From Limnanthes douglasii subsp. nivea (Eukaryota > Streptophyta > Magnoliopsida > Brassicales > Limnanthaceae), in NCBI GenBank assembly GCA_036936605.1, contig JAUPFV010000005.1, forward strand, positions 235,629,770-235,693,769: 64,000 nucleotides of DNA, read 5' to 3'. The translations under genes and the position numbers were made by a program. Position 1 is the stretch's first letter; every line of letters starts with the position of its first letter. Below the pieces are notes generated by a model that was given only the letters and a program-made list of their open reading frames with translations, did no database searches and was not told where the DNA came from. This document shows positions 9,601-19,822 of this stretch, one piece after another.

Positions 9601-9978
9601 ATGGAGTTTACAACTGATGAAGACTATCATATGCTTAAGGCGGTGAAGGTTGTCCACTGACAAATGAGGGAAGATAATAGTGATGCTTTCTTCGACCGCC
9701 TCCTATGTCAGATGTATTTCAACTATGGGCATTTAGGAGCAGGAGACGTTCAAGTGCGAAGTCGTGACGAAATCAAATCCAGGTACCGCTTCATCCAACC
9801 GCTCACTGCTCTGCTTTTCCAACCAGCTAGAATTAAGAAAGAAGCACCTTTGGTCTGGAATATGACGGTAGTAGACTACATCAGTAGGGATATGGTGGCG
9901 TATCTGGAGGATAGGATTGCGGCAAGTAATGAGGGGGATGATTCGGATGACAATTTGGGATACGATTTCGATGACTGA
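9601..9978 (+). CDS. Small acidic Myb/SANT-like accessory protein, interrupted by one stop
   Basis: Begins MEFTTDEDYHMLKAVKVVH, then an in-frame TGA at 9658, then continues to 9978 (DAFFDRLLCQMYFNYGHLGA, RSRDEIKSRYRFIQPL, acidic end DDSDDNLGYDFDD). The whole length aligns with the relic in MULE-B (EEDNHLLQALKFV, VFFDELVCIMYYMHERVGA), so the original start is 9601 and the TGA is a lesion, unless translation now starts at Met 9664. The architecture (ED-x(2)-LL helix, aromatic FF-D-L helix, R-S-R-x(8)-R helix) suggests a Myb/SANT-like DNA-binding fold, possibly an accessory protein to the transposase. That role is inference. It is divergent from the 155-aa paralogue. Confidence 0.6.
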
Positions 9979-10356
9979 TCATTTCACTATTTCCGTGTTT
10001 GTGCCATCGAGTTATTATGTTTAGTAGTCTGTGTTTAAATTAAGTAACTCCAGAATGTGTGTTGTTTTAGGTAGTACTACTATTTCAATTATGCTTGAAT
10101 TGTGTTTGAATTATATTTCAACTCTGTTTGAATTATGTTTCAACTCTGTTTGAATTACGTTTCAATTATGCTTCAACTTTCCTTCAATGTTCTATATTTT
10201 TAAAACAACCAAAACATCTAAGCAATTGCCAAAATACGCAAACATTAACTTCAAACTGAGTAACCACATAGTACGTGTATCAAAAAACAAACAAACCATC
10301 AAACTAACCGACAACAGAGTTAAAGTATCATACAAACAGAAAATACATCATACTGT
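9979..10356. repeat. 3' spacer with degenerate 22-bp tandem repeat
   Basis: Between about 10083 and 10180 a unit like 'ctctgtttgaattatgtttc' is repeated about four times with drift. The rest of this convergent spacer between the small gene and the PMD gene shows nothing recognisable. Confidence 0.65.
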
Positions 10357-12207
10357 CTATGAAACCCTCCTGGATGTGGACAAAACATCGTCATAAGCCC
10401 CAGCCAGACGATCAAAATCATGATCAAACTCACCAACTCCAGGAAACAACGAGATCCTGCGCATACCAGCACACAAATGTCGGATGATAGCTCCCTCTCG
10501 TTCATCTTGGACATAGTCATCGAGCGAGTAGATTGCAGTGTTGATGAGGTCGAACCAACTAATACTCTGATGAAGGAGTAGGTACGCAGGCTCACAAAAA
10601 GACTCAATCTCGTCTGTCACCATCCCTCCCCGATAAGCCCGATGCAACTTGTTGCTCTCCCGCTGCTCCCAATCATCCGGATCGAATGCATATGCCATCG
10701 TATTCGGTTTTCTCCTTGACTTCGACTGCATGTCTACCAAAGGATGCACGATACCCCGCTGGACACGGCCAAACTGCCGCTGAACTCGCTCTGGATAGTT
10801 TTCCTGAGAGTGCTCCACACCGCATATGACATTCCGAAACCACGCTATATCTTCGAACGGGAAATGATCGCGTATAGCACGATAAGGATCAAACAATACC
10901 TGCAATACAAACGGATATGAACATAAACACATAAAAAATCAGTTTTGGGATCACTAAAGAATAAGACTTACATCGCTCTCTTCCAGGTTGTTGACGGAGA
11001 TACGAAGGTTCAGCTTCGTCCGGGAGTCAGATACTGCTACAGCTGTATCCCATCTAGCAATAGTGGGGTCGCGCTCAGTGTAAGTGGAGCGAGTAACAGG
11101 ACGAAGCATGACAAAATGATCATGTATCCACGTGTTCAGCAAACCGATATATCCGGCCATAGTCCTCGTGTCGTGAAGGGAGGCCTCACCCAGATGGTGG
11201 TACAAGTAAGCGAGAACAGCACTGCCCCATGAGTACCTGCCGACACCCTCCGGAGTCAAATCGCGCAACAAAAACAAATACTTGTAATTGGAGTACATGT
11301 TGCTCTTGTCCGGGAATATGACTGTGCCGAACATATGCAATATGTAGGCGCAGGCAGCCGCATCCACCATCATATCACTCAGACCAGGGCTGTCATCGCA
11401 GAACTCTGGCCCACTAAACCTACTCCGGAGCCATTTAAACCCCAAACCAACGCCCTTGCATTTCTCAACCTCCGTCACGAAGGATGAATCATCCACCATA
11501 AGAATTTCAGCGCACTCGTGCATGGCCAGACTCTTGTCAGATATATAGGGAAACACAACAAGCTCACCCTGAACTGGGAGTCCCAAAATGGTGTGGACGT
11601 CGTCCAGAGTAATCGTCATCTCTCTGAAAGAGAAATGGAATCTATTAGTCTTCATATGCCACCTCTCTAGGAAAACCTCCGTCATGTTGGAGTGTGTGTG
11701 CGTCTGATAGAACGGCTCTATGAGACGACCGAACGGGGTGGCGTCAACTACGGCGCGTACACTAGTTTGTACAGCCAAACTCCATGCTCTATGACTAGGA
11801 TAATAGGCATACAGCCGCATCTCTCGCTCCTGAAAAGATTTATTCCAATTAGCATAGGACAAAACAAAATAACTTCATAAAATGTCAAATTGAAATTTCG
11901 ATATTACATCTCTCATCCAAATGTGGTATGCAGTATGGGAGATGAAAGCCTCGCCGAACAGCGGTGGAAATCTGGACGGACGAGGAGCTCTACGTTGCCC
12001 TGTAGCCGGGGGAGGATGGCGTCGTCCGCGAGAAGCGGAAGCAGAAGCTGAACTCGATCCGGACGCATGCGGTCCGGAAACTATAGGGAGCTCATCCATC
12101 TCGGCAGCTAAAACTAGCTGACCAGCTTCATGTACCCTACTCCGCTTTTTTATTCTCCTCGTCCGCGAGCCATCAGCAGACTGTGCACCGTCGCCGTGAT
12201 CCATCAC
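10357..12207 (-). CDS. Plant mobile domain (PMD) protein, three exons, about 566 aa
   Basis: Exons on the minus strand: 12207-11908, 11829-10972, 10899-10357; both introns have GT/AG ends (72 and 78 bp) and the frame is kept with no stop. The exon 1 product is basic and Ser/Ala-rich, with a possible nuclear signal RTRRIKKRSR at residues 15-24. The PMD core spans exons 2-3: FGRLIEPFYQ, FSFREMTITLDDVHTILGLP (about residues 165-184), RYSWGSAVLAYLYHHLG, and near the end NYPERVQRQFGRVQ (about 423-433). PMD proteins (MAIN/MAIL1 and transposon-borne relatives) are nuclear and, for the host members, needed for silencing and genome stability. Here the gene is transposon-borne and antisense to the transposase, as in MULE-B. 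It appears more intact than the transposase. Confidence 0.85.
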
Positions 12208-12359
12208 CTGAAAAAAAAAAACATACTAAATATCAAGTTTCGTCGAAAACACAAATTGTCATACTGGTAGCTTTTTTAGACAAATAATAGCATAAACCGG
12301 GCTAACACACACCAAAGAACAAGAATAAACCGGTTTAGGGCCATTCCGGTGACCGGAGC
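12208..12359. other. PMD 5' region
   Basis: Sequence upstream of the PMD start codon; probably 5' leader. No distinct promoter element was found. Confidence 0.35.
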
Positions 12360-12552
12360 TTCCACACGCCATCACTGTGGCGTAGGTGTAAGGGTGTACG
12401 CCATCATTATGGCGTACAAACTTACACCTACGCCACAGTGATGACATACGGAATGGTCCCTACGCCATCGCGTGTGGCGTAGGGAACCAACCCTACACCA
12501 CACGATGGCGTAGGGACCCTGTTCTTCGCCCCCGTGTGGCGAAGAACAAAAT
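12360..12552. repeat. Palindrome cluster 3, nested hairpins upstream of PMD
   Basis: A 22-23 bp arm (catcactgtggcgtaggtgt...) at about 12368-12390 is repeated inverted at about 12421-12443, enclosing an inner hairpin GTACGCCATCATTATGGCGTA. It is followed by CCCTACGCCATCGCGTGTGGCGTAGGG (12461-12485), a reverse-oriented CCCTACACCACACGATGGCGTAGGG, and GTTCTTCGCCCCCGTGTGGCGAAGAAC. The arms match clusters 1 and 2. Confidence 0.85.
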
Positions 12553-13268
12553 CGCCATGACAGAAGCTTGAAGCTTCTGCCAGACCCTACCAAGACCCCT
12601 AAAACCTTTAAAACTACTCCCATACCCTAACTAAACCTAACTAAGCTATCTAACAACAAAGAAATCAACTTACAGTATTCGGTTTCGATTCTGATTCGGT
12701 GGATTTCGTCGCCGATGTCGTTCCGGTTGCTTCTTCTTACTCCGATTTGCTTCACCGGTGCTGATTTGGGCTTAGATGGGTGGTGCTGCTTCGTTTGTTC
12801 GGTCATATGGGAGAAACAGCCGTGCGGGTGTAGGTTTTGGGTGTGGGTTGTGTTTCTGGTCGTGGGTAGTGTTAGGTTAGTGTTAGGTGTTAGATAGATT
12901 ACGTTAGGTTAGTGTTAGTGTTAGGTGTCAATTAGGTTAGGTTAGTTTTTGTTTTGGTTTTAATTAGTTTTAATTATAGTTATAATTTTAGATTTAGTTA
13001 AGTTTTAATTTAATCTAGGTTAGATTTAGTTTTAATTTTAGATACAATTTTAGTTATAATTTTTTTAACTTTTTACAGAGAAGGTAGAGCAAAGTTAGAG
13101 AATTGGAGTTTTTTTGGAAATTATGATAACTTCGCGGAGTAAATTTGGCTATTTATAAGATTTTGTTAGGGTAAAATCGTTAAACAAAATAACTTCACGG
13201 AATATTTTTTTAAAAAAAAATTATATGTGACTTCGGAGAGTAATTTCTGCCGTTTTTTAGCAATTTCC
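12553..13268. other. MULE-A right subterminal region
   Basis: Non-coding. Contains short GTTAGGTTAGTGTTAGG-like iterations (about 12865-12950) and, near the end, inverted copies of the ACTCCGCGAAGTT motif that also occurs at the left end. Nothing coding was recognised. Confidence 0.5.
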
Positions 13269-13277
13269 TATATTCAA
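13269..13277. repeat. Target site duplication of MULE-A, right
   Basis: TATATTCAA, the exact partner of 3897-3905. Confidence 0.9.
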
Positions 13278-13597
13278 ATCACTTAAGCCCAAAAGTTACG
13301 TAAAGCCCACAAATTGTTTGCCTTCAATTGTCAACCAATGCATGATATAAAATCTCAGTTTATTGTTGTCTATTTAAATTACTATTTATCTTTCTCATTA
13401 AAAATTGATTTTATATTTTATATTTCAAATTCATTTTGAATCCCATCTCTATAACAAAGGGTAAATTAAAAAATAAAGTCAATTGATTATACCTGAAAAA
13501 TGTTTGGGTCTAATAAGAATCAAACTAATTTACTTGACCGGATTTAAACTCTTAGGTCTCTGGTTTAGATTTTGATTAGCTTAACTCTAAAACCGAA
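13278..13597. other. Spacer, nothing recognised
   Basis: AT-rich sequence between MULE-A and the next MITE; no coding frame or repeat recognised. Confidence 0.5.
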
Positions 13598-14005
13598 GGC
13601 TTTGAACAGTAACTCGTCCCTGGACTATCGCGTTTGGTGGCAGATAGTCTCTGGACTTTCAAAAGTCCGTTCGTAGTCCTTCGACTATCCAGTTTGGATA
13701 AAGTTAATCCCCTTGCATGTGTTGACTATCAATTTTTGTGACAGATCGTCCTTCAACTATTCATTTTCAATAGATTTAGTCCTTTGACTTTCTATTTTTG
13801 ATAAAGTTAGTCCTCTTAATAAACATGCGCATGAGACTAACTTTATCCAAACTGGATAGTCCAGGGACTACCAACGGACTTTTGGAAGTCCAGGGACTAT
13901 ATGTCACCAAATTGGATAGTCCAGGGACTACGAACGGACTTTTGAAAGTCCAAGGACTATCTGTCACCAAAGTCGATAGTCCAGGGACGAAGTACTGTTC
14001 AAAGC
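13598..14005. mobile_element. MITE with long inverted repeats (MULE-like duplication)
   Basis: The two ends are inverted copies over more than 100 bp: GGCTTTGAACAGTA...GTCCCTGGACTATCG at the left and the complementary form ending CTGTTCAAAGC at the right. It is flanked by an 11-bp near-duplication, CTAAAACCGAA (13587-13597) and CTAAAAACGAA (14006-14016), one mismatch. Inside, GGACTATC/GATAGTCC and GTCC(G/C)T modules alternate several times. No coding capacity. Duplication length suits a Mutator-type MITE; superfamily is inferred. Confidence 0.72.
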
Positions 14006-14016
14006 CTAAAAACGAA

Positions 14017-14444
14017 TACACTTTTTATAGTTTGGAATAAAAGTAAACCATAAATATAAAAACCTAAAACCTTTAAAGACGAATGATAAATCTAATTTGA
14101 ATATATGTTGTATTAGTATGTTTTTATTTGAAATAGATTAATTTTATTTTTAAAAGGTTTTGAAATTTATATTAATTTTTTTAAAGGGTTATATTTATTA
14201 TAATATTAAAATAAGTTCCTAATCTAATTTTAGTCATCCTAAAATGTCTATTTTCTTTTATGGCTTAAAAAAATTAAGTAATTTTAATACCAAACATTTC
14301 AAAAATACATACTTTACCCTTAATGCTTTTTGTATTATAATTCAGTAATTCCTAACCAAATATAAGTTTTGTTTTTTTAAAGTTCGTATCTTTTGATTTG
14401 AAATTCTAAAAATAAAACTGTAAGCACTGTTATGTTTATATTTA
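14017..14444. other. Spacer, nothing recognised
   Basis: AT-rich non-coding sequence between two MITEs. Confidence 0.5.
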
Positions 14445-14726
14445 CGAGGCGAATCAAACAAGTGGTCTATATGATATGTTCCGAACAAAAAATTAAAACT
14501 ACTAGAAAATAAAAAGCTAACACTTATAAAAATTTAAAACTGCTAATTAGCAAATTAAAGTTTTCTAACACTGCTAATTAGCAGTTTTCACACTTTTATA
14601 TAGTTCAATTAGGTTTTAACCGTTTTAATTTTTAGCAGTTTTAAAACCGCTAAACAAGGCTTTTTTTAACTGTTTTAAAAAAGTTCTCAAAATATATAAT
14701 TCGCACTACTTGTTTAATTCGTCTCG
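14445..14726. mobile_element. Candidate MITE with internal palindromes
   Basis: Terminal inverted repeats of about 26 bp: CGAGGCGAATCAAACAAGTG at the left and its near complement (CACTACTTGTTTAATTCGTC reading to 14724) at the right. The interior has ACTGCTAATTAGCAGT-type palindromes and AAAACCGCTAA/TTTAGCAGTTTTAA pairs. I could not find a convincing target duplication, so the exact ends and superfamily are open. Confidence 0.55.
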
Positions 14727-15261
14727 AGAAAATAAAACACAACCATGGTTTCAAATTTTTTTTTTTATATATTTAAAAGATACAAATTTTCTAAGAAAAG
14801 AAAAACCACTTTTTTGTTTAGAAGATACTATAGAATATTACAAACCAATGGGCTAAAAATCATGACTGGTCACCGGTGTTTGACATTTGTTGCATTATTG
14901 CCACTAAAGTTTATTCATCCCCAAAACGAGTCATTTTTGTTTATGAATGTTGCATATATGGCCACTACCACGTGCCAATTAACGATACGGTGACATGTGG
15001 AACCCAAATTTATAATATTTTTGTTACAAATACGGTCATTAGACATTTCACATCCAAATTTTTACCAATCGTCAAATCAAGGTAAAATTTGCTTGTCGAG
15101 ATGCTGTCTCAAGCTACGAAGAGGTTTTCAAAACCCTTTTTTTCATCAACTGGATGACGTCAATGTGACTTTGAATAAGGAACAATCGAGAAGAATTTAT
15201 CTTATTCTGATAAGGTCAACAATTATAATTCTCAATGTAACAATTAAAAAATATATATAAA
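14727..15261. other. Non-coding, unassigned (probably retroelement debris)
   Basis: Short open frames at 14745-15260 have no recognisable motif. The sequence runs into the 3' tail of a gypsy element, so it may be degraded internal retroelement DNA. Confidence 0.35.
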
Positions 15262-15665
15262 ATAATTTTTGGTTGTTGATGGTAATGGTGCTGTGAACTC
15301 GAGGACGAATTCTTGTCAACCAGGGAGGATGATGTAGCCTCGAAAGTCCAAGCACAAACTTTTTTATCTTATTTTATTTTATTCAAATATCTTATATTGT
15401 TTAAATCAAATCTAATTATATTAAGATTTTATTTTATTTTATTTTAATGTATTTATTTTATTTCCTTGTATTTTAATTTAGAGTCTTGAGAAACTATTAT
15501 ATAAAGCCTTATATGCCTTAAGTTATTTTAGGTTTTTGGAATAATTTTTTTTATCTCTGAAAATTTTAATCTTTGTTACCCTTAGATTAGGGTTTCATCA
15601 TGTTACCCTTGAATTAGGGTTTCATCTATCGTTATTTCTTCTTATATTTCCGTCGCGTCATCGCC
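15262..15665 (+). mobile_element. Ty3/gypsy fragment: pol tail plus LTR
   Basis: 15290-15332 reads as the typical end of a gypsy polyprotein region ('ctcgaggacgaattcttgtc', then 'ccagggaggatga') directly before TGTAGCCTCG, taken as the LTR start at 15333. The LTR has a TATA-like TTATATAAAGCC near 15497 and two 'cccttagattagggtttcat' type repeats near 15590-15625. Its 3' end is lost where the next element begins. Only one LTR is present. Confidence 0.55.
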
Positions 15666-15989
15666 AAAGCGAAGCTTAATACAAGATCTAGAATTTTTGG
15701 TAAAACTGTTTGCTTATTCTTTACTTTCTCTCTAAAAAAGCTTTACTACTTTACTTATCTCTTAAATCGAATTTTATCCTCACCAAATTGGAGGCCACAA
15801 TGGGAGGTTTTTTGGTACCTTGATTTTTTTTTATCAAAAACCATAAACGATTGTTTTTCTTGTTTCATTTTGATTATTCTTGTTCGATTCTGTGAAGCTA
15901 TTTTGATCGATAATTTAGTCAAGGAATGAAAACGATCATATGGTTTGAAAAATAGTTGAAACACTAAAGTTTGATCTGCGAGGAGGGAA

Positions 15990-17110
15990 AGGTAAAAAAG
16001 ATGAGTTAGTATCAGCTCAACAGACTCAATCAGATATTGCAATGCAAATGAACCATTTATTAGGACAAAAGCACAGCTCTTAATGAAAAGTGTAATAAAA
16101 AAGAGCATGATATTCAATCGGTTATGTTGAAATCTGAGGTGAGACAGATATATGATAAAAATGATGTTGACAGTTAGTTTGATCGTTCTTGCACAGCTCC
16201 CCATATTCGAAGTGAACACAAGAAAACACAATTTGAATCGAACAAGGAGTGTTATACTTCACGCAAAGAGAAAAAGGATAAGAAAATATATGTTACGTCC
16301 AGTGACGAGGAGTTAGATAGTTCAGGATCTCAGTAGAAGAGGTATCGGGGTCTTTGAAAAAGAAAAAATGTCGGCCTCAAAAATCATAAAGAGAATATAA
16401 GACAAGAAATGAGAATGTACCACAATGTTTAAGGGAATCAGAATGGTGTGAAGGGAACACATCGAATCAGTATACAAGGATGGATTATCGAAACTTGTAT
16501 GTTGTTATGGGAACTGAGAACGATAATCAGTATGTGCAAGGAGTCTACTGGATAATTTTTCCATTGACAGCTAAGATAAGGTCCATCACTTTTCCAAAAC
16601 AGTTTGATATCTCGAAGGTTGTAAAGTTTGATGGGATGCAAGATTATGATGACCACATCGAACAGTTTAAAAATTACAAGATGAATTTCGAGGACGATGA
16701 TAGGTTAGTGTGTAGAGATTTCTCTCAAATGTTCAAAGGAACATCTTTGAAGTGGTACTACAGGTTTCCGAAGGGATCCATTTCTAATTTTAGAGATTTC
16801 TATACAGCTTTTTGAAGATAATTTGTGGGAAGTAAAGAGATGCGGGAAAATGGAGACACAATAATACAATATAAACAAGCAGTGGGAGAAACGTTGAAGT
16901 ACTACACTAAGTGATTTGTGTTAACCAAAGCTGGTTTGGATAATTGTGAGGAGTGGGTAGCAATGACATCATTTTGACAAGGATTGTTACCAGTAGACTT
17001 AGCGAATGAAACAACGAAACGACGAGCTTTGACTTTTGAAGCATTGATGGCTCGGGTGGAAGATCAAATTAAGATGGAAGAGTTAACTATAGTTTGAGGA
17101 ATAGTTGGGT
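15990..17110 (+). pseudogene. gag pseudogene of gypsy 1
   Basis: Best-preserved segment 16480-16815: KVVKFDGMQDYDDHIEQF and SQMFKGTSLKWYYRFP, the retrotransposon gag (capsid-like) signature 'YDG..DP..H...F' and 'F.G.A..WY..L'. The same region in gypsy 2 reads KMKKYDGSKDPDNHLEQF. Multiple stops before and after. Gag would form the particle around the element RNA. Confidence 0.7.
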
Positions 17111-17829
17111 ATAGTCAAAAGATTTCACGGTAGGTGCCAAGTAATCAGGGGCATTCTTCGAACTCAGCGCAACCATCACATCTGAGGAACAACAACAATT
17201 TTCCTCCTCGAATTGAAAGGTACCCACCTCAAACTACGGGTATCAATTTCAGAGACCAAAGAAAAATCAATAAATAAGGCCAAAATGTTATGCTGATTTA
17301 ACTGAAATCACTGTGACAATTTACGAAAAGGCTAAGAGGTATGCAAATTTCAAAAAAACCTGCTCCGATAAATAGACCAAGGGAAGAGCATAATAACATG
17401 TATTATAAACATCACAACGACATATGACATGATACATCATAATGTATTGCTTTGAAGAAGGAGGTGCAAACTTTGATTTAAAATGGTAAGTTGTTAGTAT
17501 TTGCTAAATGGTAGAGCAAGTATCGAAGACTCATGTTGCATCGACTTCGCAGGTGATGAATCCAAATTCACAGGCATAAAATTTAATGATTCTTGATTCT
17601 AAGATTAATGATTTCGATGTTTCATAAGAATATTTAGATACAAACCTTGATCGACTGATTCTGATGGCAGTGGAAGAGCCAGTAAAACAAGGTCGAGTTT
17701 AAAGTTTATTTGAGTACTTTGAGTCGTTGGCAATCTTTGGATGAGATACTATGATTGGCAATACCAATAGCTCTAGAAAGAGGCATTTAGTGAGCTTAGC
17801 TACTCAAATAGAATGAGGAATTTCTACTC

Positions 17830-18290
17830 ATTTGCATGGTAAGAGAGATGTTCCTTTTATTATTTTTGATGAAGATGATTTGAGAGGCACTGTAGGTCTA
17901 CATGAAGATGCGGTGGTTATTGGAGCAAAGATAGATTATTTTGAAATTTGATGCGTGTTAATAGATTCAGTGAGCTCTGCAAATGTTCTTTTAAAATCAA
18001 CATATGAGAATGTGTAATCCTCCCCGGATTTCCCAATCAAACCATACTATAATTGGATTTACAAGAGTGACGACTCATGTAATTGGAGAATTCGAGGTGG
18101 ATGTGTGTTTGGAAAATAGACCTTTTAGAAAGAAGGTTAAGGTTTTATTCATGGTGGTAGATTCTCCGACCAGCTATAATGTCATTTTTGGGAGATCTTG
18201 GCTTTCGAGAATCTATGTGGTTGTATTTATAGTCCACTGGTTCTTGAAGTATGCCATCAAATATCACGCGGAGGTCGTCTGAAGTGATTA
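17830..18290 (+). pseudogene. Retropepsin pseudogene of gypsy 1
   Basis: PFIIFDEDDLRG leads into VLIDSVSSANVLL, corresponding to the aspartic protease active site (normally DSG; glycine is replaced by valine), then VDSPTSYNVIFGRSWL, the C-terminal protease signature. Stops and frame changes interrupt it. Confidence 0.65.
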
Positions 18291-18539
18291 GAAGACTGCT
18301 AGAGAATGTTATGCCACAGCTCTTTGAATTCGAGCGTCAAGCAGTGGTGATAAAATTGATGAATAGAAATCAGGGGTCTTGACCTCAGATGTCGAGGAAA
18401 AGATTGATGGTCCGAGGGAAATGTTGGGTTCTTTAACAGTAAGTGAAAATATAGAAGCCTATGCTTTATTGATGGAAAAATACTTCGAATAGGAACCTTA
18501 CTGAACCCAGTTTTACGTTAGCAGTTGTTGCAATTTTTA

Positions 18540-19440
18540 TTTCACAGTTTGGATATTTTCGCTTAGAAAACAAAAGATATGGTAGGAGCTCCAATCGAGG
18601 TGATATGTCACAGCCTAGCAATTAATCTGAAGGTTAAACTTTCTATACAAAAAATACGTGTTATCTCTTTTGAAAAAGAAGAGGCTATTGATACTGAAGT
18701 GGATCGTTTGTCAAGGATCAGATATATAAGGGAGTCATAATATCCCTTATGGACAGCAAACCCAGTGGTGGTTAAAAAGAAGAATGGGTAATGGAGGATG
18801 TGTGTCGACTTCACGGATCTAAATCGAGCTTGTCCTAAAGATCCATTTCCAGTTCCTCGAATAGACCAGTTGATTGATTCCACTTTAGAAAATAAAATTT
18901 TATCTTTTATGGATGTCGTTGCAGGGTATAATCAAATTCAAATGGATCCAAAGGATCAAGAGAGCACCAACTTTATCACGGATCGAGGCTTGCATTGTTA
19001 CACGGTTATGCCTTTGGGTTAAAGAGCGCTAGAGAAACATATCATAGGTTAATGGATAAAGCCTTTGCTTCGCAAATTGGAAGAAGTACGGAGGTTTATA
19101 TTGATAACATGTTGGTCAAGAGTATAGCAGATGATACACGCTTGGAAGATTTAGAGGATAATTTTTTAATTTAAAAGCTATCAGATTGAAGCCAAATCAT
19201 GAGAAGTGTACTTTTGGATTTCGATCAGGAAGATTCTTCGGTTATGTCATTAGTGAGAAGGGGATAGAAGCTGATCCAGAGAAACTAAATGCTTTGGTAT
19301 CAATGACATCACCTCGAACTATCAAAGAAGTGCAGCTCTTAACAGGAAGGTTAGATGCTCTTAACAGATTTTTTCTAGGTAGTCTAATAAATATTTCCTT
19401 TTTCCCAAGTATTATGAAGACCAAAGGAATTTAGGTGGAC
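18540..19440 (+). pseudogene. Reverse transcriptase pseudogene of gypsy 1
   Basis: MCVDFTDLNRACPKDPFPVP, ILSFMDVVAGYNQIQM and ITDRGLHCYTVMPLG are the classical gypsy RT blocks. The catalytic box reads YIDN instead of YIDD (near 19100), so the second aspartate is lost. The thumb/connection part (HEKCTFGFRSGRFFGYVISE) follows in another frame. Confidence 0.75.
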
Positions 19441-19822
19441 CTCGGAATGTGAAGCAGCATTTTCAAGTATTAAGGAATTATTTTCATCACCATAAATATT
19501 GTCTACTTGAATTGGAGATCAGCTCTTTTTGTACATTGCAGTGTTGGATGTTGCGGTAAGTATTCTGTTGGTTAGTTAAGATTTACAAATTTTGAAGATA
19601 ATGTATTTGTCAGTAAGAGTTTGGCGGCAGCAGATAAAAGATATTCGAAGAGTCAACAAGAAGTTGTTTTAATTCAAGGACGACACTTGCTGTCAAGAAT
19701 TTGGTTTCTTTGACCCAAAGCAGTTCAAACCATGGCTGAAGAGGTTTTTTATCAACTAATAATGATTTTTCGATGACAATTAGTTCTCATTCATTGACTT
19801 TCATAAGAACTAAGGGGGCTAC

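Larger units (their letters stand above)
3906..13268 (+). mobile_element. Mutator-like transposon with accessory genes (MULE-A)
   Basis: The element begins GGGAATTGCTAAAAAA and ends with the inverted counterpart (ggaaattgctaaaaaa read from 13268 leftwards), flanked by exact 9-bp duplications TATATTCAA. Inside the ends, copies of ACTCCGCGAAGT and variants recur in inverted orientation (about 3932, 4051; 13128, 13193, 13230), so the terminal region has subterminal repeats rather than one long perfect TIR. Contents in order: transposase-OTU gene (+, broken), small gene (-), small gene (+), PMD gene (-). At 9.36 kb with four genes it is large for a MULE. It has not been grossly truncated, because both ends and the duplication survive. 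The hAT MITE at 5881-6291 inserted later. Confidence 0.9.

Noticed and set aside
10945..11232. Plus-strand 95-codon frame
   Set aside because: Antisense shadow of the PMD gene, whose minus-strand exons have canonical introns and domain motifs.
12865..12950. GTTAGG-rich stretch as interstitial telomere repeat
   Set aside because: Plant telomere is TTTAGGG; the iterations here are irregular and GTTAGGTTAGTG-like.
14745..15260. Three overlapping small genes
   Set aside because: No recognisable domains, overlapping frames, and adjacency to gypsy tail sequence suggest retroelement debris.
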